The position numbers were made by a program, and so were the translations under genes. A stretch of 64,000 bases of DNA. Origin: Ectobacillus polymachus (GTDB taxonomy: Bacteria; Bacillota; Bacilli; Bacillales; Bacillaceae_G). The stretch lies in NCBI RefSeq assembly GCF_048159605.1, contig NZ_JBLREB010000001.1, forward strand, positions 186,001 through 250,000, given 5' to 3'. The number at the start of each line of letters is the position of its first letter. Position 1 is the stretch's first letter. Below, in pieces: positions 53,945 to 61,106 of this stretch. Below the pieces are notes generated by a model. The model had not been told where the DNA came from and made no database searches. It saw only the letters and a program-made list of their open reading frames with translations.

Positions 53945-54721
53945 ATGACTCTTGTAACATGGGATGTTCATTCACATATCGCTTATGTAACCATTTCTCG
54001 TCCAGAAGTATTAAACTGTTTAAACTATGAGACACTTCAACAATTACATGAAATTGTAGTCCGATTACGTCACAGCCCAGATGTAAGAATTGTTATATTT
54101 ACTGGAGCAGGGGAAACGGCATTTTGTGCAGGTGCAGATTTAAAAGAGAGAAAGAGTTTAAATGAAAACGAAGTTCGAAGAAACGTGAAAAAGATTAGAG
54201 ACGTATTTACTGATATTGCAGAATTGCCTCAGCCTACTATCGCAGCTATAAATGGCTATACGTATGGCGGTGGATTTGAATTAATGCTAGCATGCGATTT
54301 TCGGATTGCTGTGGAAGAGGCAAGTATGGGACTAACGGAAGTGAAATGGGCGATTATTCCTGGCGCCGGAGGTACCCAAAGACTTCCTCGCTTAATTGGA
54401 GAAGCAAGGGCAAAGGAGCTTATTCTAACAGGAAGAAAAATTACTGCGCAAGATGCATATCAAATGGGGCTATTGAATCAATGTGTAAAAAAAGAGGAAT
54501 TATTATCATCATGTGAAAAGCTTGCAAAGGAGATCCTTAAAAATGCACCAGTTGCGATTCAGCAGGCAAAATATGCTATCAACCATGGAGCAGGTGTTGA
54601 TCTTCATACCGGATTAGCGATTGAAGCGAAAGCTTATGAAATCACGATTCCTACACAAGACCGTGTGGAAGCACTTCTCTCATTTGAAGAACGCAGAACG
54701 CCTAATTTTATTGGGAAGTAG
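53945..54721 (+). CDS. Enoyl-CoA hydratase/isomerase family protein
   Basis: A 258-residue crotonase with GGGFELMLACDFRIA and both glutamates in LTEVKWAIIPGAGGTQRL and the region RAKELILTG. It is the third crotonase in the cluster. It may be the ring-opening or the 2,3-dehydroadipyl-CoA hydratase. Preceded by a hairpin and AAGGGGG site. Confidence 0.85.
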   Translation: MTLVTWDVHSHIAYVTISRPEVLNCLNYETLQQLHEIVVRLRHSPDVRIVIFTGAGETAFCAGADLKERKSLNENEVRRNVKKIRDVFTDIAELPQPTIAAINGYTYGGGFELMLACDFRIAVEEASMGLTEVKWAIIPGAGGTQRLPRLIGEARAKELILTGRKITAQDAYQMGLLNQCVKKEELLSSCEKLAKEILKNAPVAIQQAKYAINHGAGVDLHTGLAIEAKAYEITIPTQDRVEALLSFEERRTPNFIGK

Positions 54722-54814
54722 TTGCATTCCGATTTATTTATTATATAAGATGGAAATAATTACGGAGGTGAACCAGAATTTAGCAAAAGAGCGACTAGAA
54801 GAGAGTGTGAATGT

Positions 54815-55633
54815 ATGAGTGTAAATACGCAGTCTATGATTTTTACGATTTATGGTGATTATATTCGCCATTATGATAACAAGATTTGGATTGGAAGCCT
54901 AATCCAAATTTTAAAAGAGTTTGGCCATAATGAGCAGGCGGTGCGTGTAAGTATATCACGCATGTTAAAGCAAGGCTGGGTTCAGTCAGAAAAAAAAGGG
55001 AACAAGAGCTATTATTTTTTAACTGAACGAGGGGTAAATCGGATTGACGAAGCAGCAAAAAGAATCTTTAAACTCAACCCAACGAAATGGGATGGGAAAT
55101 GGAGAATGTTAGTATACTCGATTCCTGAAGAAAAGAGGCAAATCCGTGATGAATTTAGAAAAGAACTCATGTGGAGTGGATTTGGCAGCTTTTCGAATGG
55201 GTGCTGGATATCTCCAAATGATTTAGAAAAAGAAGTAAATATTCTCATAGACAAATATGAGATTCATGATTATGTTGATTTTTTCATATCAGAATATAAA
55301 GGTCCTGATACGAATAAGAGATTAATAGAAAAAAGCTGGAATTTAGAGGACATTACAAATAAATACGAATCCTTTATATCGCAATACAGTAGAAATTATA
55401 TGATTGATCAAGATAAGCTGGAAAAAGGACAGATGACAGACGCAGAATGCTTTGTTGTTCGAGAAAATTTAGTACATGAATATCGTAAATTTCTTTTCAT
55501 CGATCCGGGATTGCCAATCGATTTATTACCTGAAAATTGGAGTGGTATCCACGCAGCGGTCGTATTTGATCAATATTATAAACGATTAGCTGAACCTGCA
55601 AACCGCTTTTTTGAGGAAAGATTTGAAAAGTAA
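54815..55633 (+). CDS. paaX: Phenylacetate degradation repressor PaaX
   Basis: A 272-residue regulator with an N-terminal winged helix (GSLIQILKEFGHNEQAVRVS then ISRMLKQGWVQSEK) and the PaaX domain (YYFLTERGVNRIDEA, KWDGKWRMLVYSIPEEKRQI). In E. coli it represses paa genes and is released by phenylacetyl-CoA. The start ATG overlaps the end of a short 23-codon frame (54750-54818) by an ATGA junction. Confidence 0.92.
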   Translation: MSVNTQSMIFTIYGDYIRHYDNKIWIGSLIQILKEFGHNEQAVRVSISRMLKQGWVQSEKKGNKSYYFLTERGVNRIDEAAKRIFKLNPTKWDGKWRMLVYSIPEEKRQIRDEFRKELMWSGFGSFSNGCWISPNDLEKEVNILIDKYEIHDYVDFFISEYKGPDTNKRLIEKSWNLEDITNKYESFISQYSRNYMIDQDKLEKGQMTDAECFVVRENLVHEYRKFLFIDPGLPIDLLPENWSGIHAAVVFDQYYKRLAEPANRFFEERFEK

Positions 55634-55660
55634 ATAACAGATTCATAGAATCTGTTATTT
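55632..55660. terminator. Perfect palindrome between paaX and paaY
   Basis: AAATAACAGATTC-ATA-GAATCTGTTATTT: 13-bp perfect arms include both stop codons (paaX plus, paaY minus), so it likely ends both transcripts. Confidence 0.75.
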
Positions 55661-56170
55661 ACTGAAAACTAGATTGTAATCGTATCCCTTTTGGACATAT
55701 GTATCAATCGAGAGTTGAATCAGTTCCAAATCTTTCGGCCCAATCGGGCGCACAATTTCACCGGGAGATCCTATTACAAGAGAACGAGGCGGAATTTTCT
55801 TTCCAGAAGGAATGAGAGTATTTGCGCCAATAATGCATTCTTCTCCTATGACAGCACCATCTAGAATCGTAGAGCCCATGCCAATAATGCAACGTTTCTT
55901 AATGGTACATCCATGTAAAATGACATTATGCCCTACGGTCACTTCATCTTCAATGACAACAGGAGAATTTTCATATAAATGGATAGTCGTATTATCTTGA
56001 ATACTACATCTTTCACCAATAATAATAGAATCCTCATCACCACGTAAAACGGCATTGAACCAGATGGTTGAATTTTTTCCGACTTGAACATCCCCGATTA
56101 TGTACGCACCAGGAGCTATAAAGACTGATTCATGTACAATTGGATTAAAATCATGAAATGGAATTAGCAA
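55655..56170 (-). CDS. paaY: Gamma-carbonic anhydrase-like protein (PaaY-like)
   Basis: A 171-residue left-handed beta-helix hexapeptide protein (GAYIIGDVQVGKNSTIWFNA, GDEDSIIIGERCSIQDN, GHNVILHGC) with His residues for a metal site. PaaY proteins hydrolyse phenylacetate-pathway thioesters to free CoA; other gamma-CA proteins are carbonic anhydrase-like. TTG start at 56170 follows AAAGGATG. Position next to paaX favours PaaY. Confidence 0.75.
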   Translation of the reverse strand: MLIPFHDFNPIVHESVFIAPGAYIIGDVQVGKNSTIWFNAVLRGDEDSIIIGERCSIQDNTTIHLYENSPVVIEDEVTVGHNVILHGCTIKKRCIIGMGSTILDGAVIGEECIIGANTLIPSGKKIPPRSLVIGSPGEIVRPIGPKDLELIQLSIDTYVQKGYDYNLVFSK

Positions 56171-56243
56171 ATAGAATCATCCTTTCTATTAAAGTAATTA
56201 TTTTACATATTATATCATTTTTACAAAAAAGGAGAGAGGGAAA

Positions 56244-57209
56244 ATGAATAATATTTGTGAAATTTTAGGAATTAAATATCCTATTATTCAAGGTGGTATG
56301 GGAAATGTAAGCAATGCAATCCTAACAGCAGCAGTTTCAGAGGCTGGCGGCTTAGGTACATTAGGTACAGGAACGATGAAACCAGAAGAAATTGAAGCAA
56401 TGATTATCGACGTAGGACAAAGAACGAATAAGCCCTTTGCGGTAAACATTGCGATTTCAGTTACTCCATTTTTACAAGAAATTATTGATATTATCGTAAA
56501 GCATAACGTACCCGTTGTGTCACTTTCAGCTGGAAACCCTGCTCCGTATGTTTCGCTATTTAAAAAAAAAGGTATGAAAGTAATGGCAGTGGTTGCTTCC
56601 GTAAAGCATGCGAAGAAAGCAGAGGATGCCAAGGTAGATATTGTAATTGCTGAAGGATATGAAGCTGCCGGTATTAACTCGAACGATGAAGTGACTACCT
56701 TTACGCTTATTCCGCAAATTGCTGATCATGTGAATATTCCAATCATAGCAGCGGGAGGTGTTGGTGACGGAAGGGGATTATTAGCTGCCTTTTCCTTAGG
56801 AGCAGATGGTGTCCAAATGGGAACACGATTTATTGCAACGAAGGAAGCTCCCTTTCATGACGAATATAAACAAAGACTGTTGCATGCTTCTGAAACGGAA
56901 ACAGTCATTATTGGACGATCTCTGAAAAAGGTAAGACGAGTGTTACATGCACCCTATACAACGAAGCTACTTCAAATAGAGCGATCAGGAATGAGTCTTG
57001 AAGAATATATCGAACTAACTTCAGAGGATAAGCATGTGCTAGGGGCCGTGAAAGGAAACTTAGAAGAAGGATTTGTGAATAGCGGGCAGGTAGCCGGACT
57101 TATTCAATCGATACCGAGTGTTTCCGAACTGATTGAAGGAATGATAACAGAAGCACAAGAACAACATAATCGTGTGAAACATGATTTATTCTTTCCCATT
57201 GAAAAATAA
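56244..57209 (+). CDS. Nitronate monooxygenase/2-nitropropane dioxygenase-like FMN enzyme
   Basis: A 321-residue TIM-barrel flavoprotein: PIIQGGMGNVSNA, TNKPFAVNI, IVIAEGYEAAG, IIAAGGVGDGRGL and ADGVQMGTRFIATKEAP are typical of the NMO/FabK-like family. Follows AGGAGAGAGG. Its link to phenylacetate catabolism is only positional; it may be an enoyl reductase-like or nitronate-detoxifying enzyme. Confidence 0.85.
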   Translation: MNNICEILGIKYPIIQGGMGNVSNAILTAAVSEAGGLGTLGTGTMKPEEIEAMIIDVGQRTNKPFAVNIAISVTPFLQEIIDIIVKHNVPVVSLSAGNPAPYVSLFKKKGMKVMAVVASVKHAKKAEDAKVDIVIAEGYEAAGINSNDEVTTFTLIPQIADHVNIPIIAAGGVGDGRGLLAAFSLGADGVQMGTRFIATKEAPFHDEYKQRLLHASETETVIIGRSLKKVRRVLHAPYTTKLLQIERSGMSLEEYIELTSEDKHVLGAVKGNLEEGFVNSGQVAGLIQSIPSVSELIEGMITEAQEQHNRVKHDLFFPIEK

Positions 57210-57211
57210 AT

Positions 57212-57233
57212 AAGAGAGGGGCTACCCTCTCTT
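57212..57233. terminator. Convergent terminator hairpin
   Basis: AAGAGAGGG-GCTA-CCCTCTCTT lies between the NMO-like gene and the minus-strand MFS gene and overlaps the MFS stop by 2 bases. Confidence 0.7.
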
Positions 57234-58488
57234 ACCCTGCCATTTCCTCCGATTCTCTTACCCTTTTTCTCTTCTCCAGCTCTGGCATAATACGATAAAG
57301 AATAAGCCAGCTAGTAAGGCCGATTGCTGTAATGAAGATAGCAACGACGGAGGATGAAACAAAGGCACTTAAGGTTACTGTCAATGAGGCGATAATGGAT
57401 GCAAATTGAAATTGCATACTGCTAAATGCAAGGTAGGAGCTTCTTGCATGCTTTGGCGGCAGACTCGCTCGGAATGATTGCTCAATCGGTACGCGCGAGA
57501 CTTCTCCTACTGTTAAAATGAACATAATGATTACCATACTCCATAGATTTTGGGAGAAGGAAAGGATTGCATAACCTCCTATATATAGAAAGACACCTGT
57601 AAGCATTACGGTACGATCGCGAAAGCGCTGAATCAATTTAACTGCAATGAAACTGGTCATGACAACAAGCAGGGTGTTTTCCGTACGCAGGATCCCGAGC
57701 ATTTCAATACCGTTGATCTTCCAAAATAAAAATGATTCATCATGAATCGTTTGACTCATATGGATGCCAATATAGTTTGTCAACTGCTGCTCCATTGACC
57801 ATTCTAGGCTGCCTGCGAGTACGAATAGAATAAATAAGCGATCTGACCACACGTTTTTATAGCTTTGGAAGATGTGCGAAAACGAAAACCGTTCCTGCAT
57901 TTTTTCCTTAGAAGGAACATAGCTTTCTGAAATGTAAAAGACAATTAATAAGACAGAAAAAAGGGAAACTATGACTAAGGCGATTAATAGCTCGAATAAA
58001 TGAGTATTAAATAAAAGCGCTCCTAAAATGCCCCCTATGGCAACAGATAGATTCGAAGACCAATAGGTTATGCTGTACATAAGCTTCCGTTGCTCAGGTG
58101 TACTTACATCAATAAGCATGGCGTCACCTGCTGGTGCAGATAGTCCCCAGCAAATACTATTGATTGTCATCATCGCAAAAGTTAACCAGGCTGAATGGTA
58201 CCATGGACTATTGGCAAATGCCATAATAATAAAGGCGAGCAGCATCATTATTTCTGCAAATACCATGATTTGCTTTCTTCCTCGTCTGTCAGCATAATGT
58301 CCGCCGTAAAAGCCAGCAATGATACCAATTATGATATTTAGAAAAAGTAAAATACCTGTTACCTTCACTCCCATATAATGTGCTAAATAAATGGCCATGA
58401 AAGGGAAAATCATACCGCTAACAAAGCGAATCGTAAAAATTTGAAGAATCCGAATTTTAATGCTGGGGTGAAAGTCTCTAAATTTCAA
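57232..58488 (-). CDS. MFS transporter
   Basis: A 418-residue transporter with about twelve helices and the motif GGHYADRRGRKQ in loop 2-3, typical of drug/metabolite exporters. TTG start at 58488 after AGGAGGGACGGT on the minus strand. No neighbour indicates its substrate. Confidence 0.85.
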   Translation of the reverse strand: MKFRDFHPSIKIRILQIFTIRFVSGMIFPFMAIYLAHYMGVKVTGILLFLNIIIGIIAGFYGGHYADRRGRKQIMVFAEIMMLLAFIIMAFANSPWYHSAWLTFAMMTINSICWGLSAPAGDAMLIDVSTPEQRKLMYSITYWSSNLSVAIGGILGALLFNTHLFELLIALVIVSLFSVLLIVFYISESYVPSKEKMQERFSFSHIFQSYKNVWSDRLFILFVLAGSLEWSMEQQLTNYIGIHMSQTIHDESFLFWKINGIEMLGILRTENTLLVVMTSFIAVKLIQRFRDRTVMLTGVFLYIGGYAILSFSQNLWSMVIIMFILTVGEVSRVPIEQSFRASLPPKHARSSYLAFSSMQFQFASIIASLTVTLSAFVSSSVVAIFITAIGLTSWLILYRIMPELEKRKRVRESEEMAG

Positions 58489-58688
58489 TACCGTCCCTCC
58501 TACTTAAAAACAAAAATATATATACCAATTTATAGTAAATTTGAATTTTCTGCAAATATTCGTTTTGAAAATGGAAGGATATGAAGCTGCTAGAATATAA
58601 TGTACTAGTTAGGTAAGTTGGAAATCAAAGGAGGTTTGAAACAACAATCAAAAATATAGACAAATGTGGCAAGTGATGAAATGTAATT

Positions 58689-59687
58689 ATGAAACAGTAT
58701 AAACCAAAAGAATTTGCAGAAATAATTCATGTGTCTGTCAAAACACTACAAAGATGGGATAACGAAGGTGTATTAACAGCTTTCCGAAACCTAAAAGGAA
58801 GAAGATACTATACAGATTTTAACACTCCTAGATACAAGAAAAAGAAGAATCAAGATGTCAAATGTTATTTTCCTAAAAACAACAAAACAGATTGGACAGT
58901 AGAAAGACACAAAGTAAAAATCCCCACAATTGGTTGGGTGAGAATAAAAGAGTATGGCTATATACCTAAAGATGCAACTGTAAAAAGTGGAACTGTTTCC
59001 CAACGAGCAGGAAAGTATTTTGTATCTGTTCTTTGTGAAGTAGACATAATGAAACATGCGGTTAGGGTAAATAATATTGGCTTAGGAATTGATTTAGGTA
59101 TAAAAGAGTTTGCTGTTTGTAGTGATGGCAAAGTTCATAAAAACATCAACAAGACAATAGATGTGAGAAAATTAGAAAAGAAACTAAAACGTGAACAACG
59201 CTCATTGTCACGAAAATATGAAAATCTAAAAAAGAGAGGTGAACAACCTGTTACTAAAAGAGCAAATATAAACAAAAATATTCTTAGCGTACAAAAGCTA
59301 CATGCCAGGTTAACGAATATTCGGTTAGAGTATGTAAAGTCTGTTGTGAACCAATTGGTGAAAAGCAAACCAATATATATTACAATAGAAGACTTGAATG
59401 TAAAAGGCATGATGAAGAATAAGCATTTATCTAAAGCAACTGCACAACAATGTTTTTACACATTTAAAACATGGTTATTGGCTAAATGTAGGGAGTACGG
59501 AATAGAACTACGCCAAGTGGACAGATTCTATCCATCATCAAAAGTATGCTCATGTTGTGGTCAAAAGAAAGTAGATTTAAAACTATCTGACCGAGTGTAT
59601 AAATGTGAATGTGGAAATGTGATAGATAGAGATGTAAATGCTTCTATTAATCTTTTACAAGCAAAAGAATATACCGTTCTAACCTAA
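58689..59687 (+). CDS. Fusion of an IS607 TnpA N-terminal HTH with a truncated TnpB nuclease
   Basis: A 332-residue protein. Residues 1-44 (KPKEFAEIIHVSVKTLQRWD, then GRRYYT) match the MerR-like HTH of IS607 TnpA serine recombinases. From about 46 onward it is TnpB: RuvC-I GIDLGIKEF (D135), RuvC-II ITIEDLNVKG (E234), a zinc ribbon C287-x2-C290 ... C306-x-C308, and RuvC-III RDVNAS (D315). The TnpA catalytic domain and the TnpB N-terminal ~110-130 residues (WED/REC) are missing. All three RuvC acidic residues are kept. Most likely an in-frame deletion product. Confidence 0.8.
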   Translation: MKQYKPKEFAEIIHVSVKTLQRWDNEGVLTAFRNLKGRRYYTDFNTPRYKKKKNQDVKCYFPKNNKTDWTVERHKVKIPTIGWVRIKEYGYIPKDATVKSGTVSQRAGKYFVSVLCEVDIMKHAVRVNNIGLGIDLGIKEFAVCSDGKVHKNINKTIDVRKLEKKLKREQRSLSRKYENLKKRGEQPVTKRANINKNILSVQKLHARLTNIRLEYVKSVVNQLVKSKPIYITIEDLNVKGMMKNKHLSKATAQQCFYTFKTWLLAKCREYGIELRQVDRFYPSSKVCSCCGQKKVDLKLSDRVYKCECGNVIDRDVNASINLLQAKEYTVLT

Positions 59688-59803
59688 ATAGTCGGTGTAT
59701 ATGTACGGTGGGCTACATCGGAATTTACGCCTGTGGAGTGTCATATCAAACTGTAGTAGTGAGCAATTGGCGAGGCAGGACACACAGAAGCAGGAAAACT
59801 CTA
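59600..59803 (+). ncRNA. Candidate TnpB guide RNA (omega/re-RNA) region
   Basis: In IS605/IS607 elements a guide RNA overlaps the 3' end of tnpB and extends past the right end. The region downstream of the stop is structured-looking (GCCTGTGGAGTG, CAGGACACACAG, GAAGCAGGAAAACTCTA). Not folded or compared; given only because of its position. Confidence 0.3.
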
Positions 59804-59844
59804 AGAATATACATTTGTTTATATTTTTAGTAGCAGAGAATCGG

Positions 59845-60726
59845 ATGAATATTGTGATTTGGATTATTGTTATTGCCGCAGGTGTTGCAGCATTTTACAG
59901 CATGCGAAAAACGCGCCGAAAATATTTATTTCAAACACCACCCAGTAAGTTTGAACTTCATTTAATCGAAGAAGTGGAAGAACTTTCGGATAAATTAGAA
60001 GAATCTCTCGATCCGGACTACATGGAAAGCGTACGTGAGCGGGTTGCAGAGCAAACGTTGCTGCTACCGAATGAATGGGATTGGCGTTATTTAGAGCTCA
60101 AGCGCTATTTTATTATGTGCAGTCTTTTAAAGAAGGTACCCATGTTTAGCGAGGAAGTGGATGATGTATGGCATGAAATGATTATGTTTACACATAAATA
60201 TGAAGACTTTACTTCTACTTATTATGAACAGTTTCTCCATCATGAGCCCAATATAACAAAGAGGAGAAATCCAGATTCACGCGGCTTTTTTGACTGGGTA
60301 TACGGAATCTTGTTTCCCATCTATAAAGAAAGTGAAAAGCTGTATGGAAAGTTTTATCGCTATCCGGTTCATCCAGATATTATTATAGAATTTCAGCTAG
60401 ATTCGGATGAAGAGCTGAAGAAGCGTTATTTTACTTCTTATCCGTTTTCTCAAGAAGCAGTCGGACACTTAATACAAGTCATGAAACAGCAAGCATTGCA
60501 ATTACACAATGCTAGCAAGGCGGATGTAATGAAAAAACAATCGAACATAGAGGCTGGCGTAGATCCCATTATGCTTCTTTTTTTATATGAATCCTTTACG
60601 AATTATGATCATTTTAACTCTCATCATACCTCTTACGACTCCTCCTGCTCATCATGCTCATCTAGTGATTCTCATTCCTCTGCCGATCATTCGAGCTGCT
60701 CCAGCTGCGGAGGAGGAGGGGACTAA
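59845..60726 (+). CDS. Membrane-anchored GRDP-like protein with a Cys/Ser/His-rich tail
   Basis: A 293-residue protein starting MNIVIWIIVIAAG. One N-terminal helix (2-20), then a soluble domain with VDDVWHEMIMFTHKYEDF around 103-120, reminiscent of the WH-xH...Y pattern of glycine-rich domain-containing (GRDP) proteins; its last ~40 residues are Ser/Cys/His-rich, ending CSSCGGGGD. The frame extends upstream to 59695 through the end of the IS element, so ATG 59845 is taken as the original start although its ribosome binding site is weak. Function unknown. Confidence 0.65.
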   Translation: MNIVIWIIVIAAGVAAFYSMRKTRRKYLFQTPPSKFELHLIEEVEELSDKLEESLDPDYMESVRERVAEQTLLLPNEWDWRYLELKRYFIMCSLLKKVPMFSEEVDDVWHEMIMFTHKYEDFTSTYYEQFLHHEPNITKRRNPDSRGFFDWVYGILFPIYKESEKLYGKFYRYPVHPDIIIEFQLDSDEELKKRYFTSYPFSQEAVGHLIQVMKQQALQLHNASKADVMKKQSNIEAGVDPIMLLFLYESFTNYDHFNSHHTSYDSSCSSCSSSDSHSSADHSSCSSCGGGGD

Positions 60727-60733
60727 GACGATT

Positions 60734-60767
60734 AAATCGCTCTGTTCAATGGAACGGCGATTTTTTT
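60734..60767 (+). terminator. Rho-independent terminator
   Basis: AAATCGC ... GCGATTT with inner GTTC/GAAC pairing and seven T residues, directly after the GRDP-like gene. Confidence 0.85.
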
Positions 60768-61106
60768 GTGGAGAAAGGATTCACCTGATAGAATTGTTAT
60801 CAAAATCAGAGAATAACATTTAGAAAAAACTAACAGTTTTTATTAATGTTTTTTAATTTTCGTACGTTAAACAATAAATAGCAGTATAATAAAGCGTAAT
60901 CATGAATATTTTTCAAATATTTCTATATTTTTTTCGCAAAAACATATAGAACATATATTCATTTTTTTAATGGTATTATACAATAATACTAGTTCGTATA
61001 TGAGAAATCAGAGGAGTTAGCTTCTCTGTTAAGGTTCTATAGAGTCATAACAGGATATCGCTTGTATACATAGGAAGGCAATAACGGTTTTGAGGAGGGC
61101 ATTTAC
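60768..61106. other. AT-rich intergenic region upstream of the GTPase gene
   Basis: This region is very AT-rich. A TATAAT box at 60885-60890 is a possible -10, without a good -35. I see no gene. GAGGAGG at 61092-61098 is the ribosome binding site of the next gene. Confidence 0.5.

Larger units (their letters stand above)
58620..59803 (+). mobile_element. Remnant of an IS607-type element
   Basis: The limits are approximate. The gene inside combines the TnpA HTH with TnpB parts, and the right side ends with sequence resembling a TnpB 3' region (coding frame IVGVYVRWATSEFTPVEC after the TAA, then a G/A-rich CAGGAAAACTCTAA). An unattached AAAGGAGG at 58629-58636 at the left side may have belonged to the displaced downstream gene. 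Confidence 0.55.

Noticed and set aside
54750..54818. Short upstream reading frame before paaX
   Set aside because: It ends in ATGA with the paaX start and has GGAGG inside it, but no good start-site spacing; not enough to call a leader peptide.
58689..59687. TnpB-derived transcription regulator (TldR-like)
   Set aside because: Those lose the RuvC acidic residues, but all three are kept here and the guide-binding N-terminus is missing.
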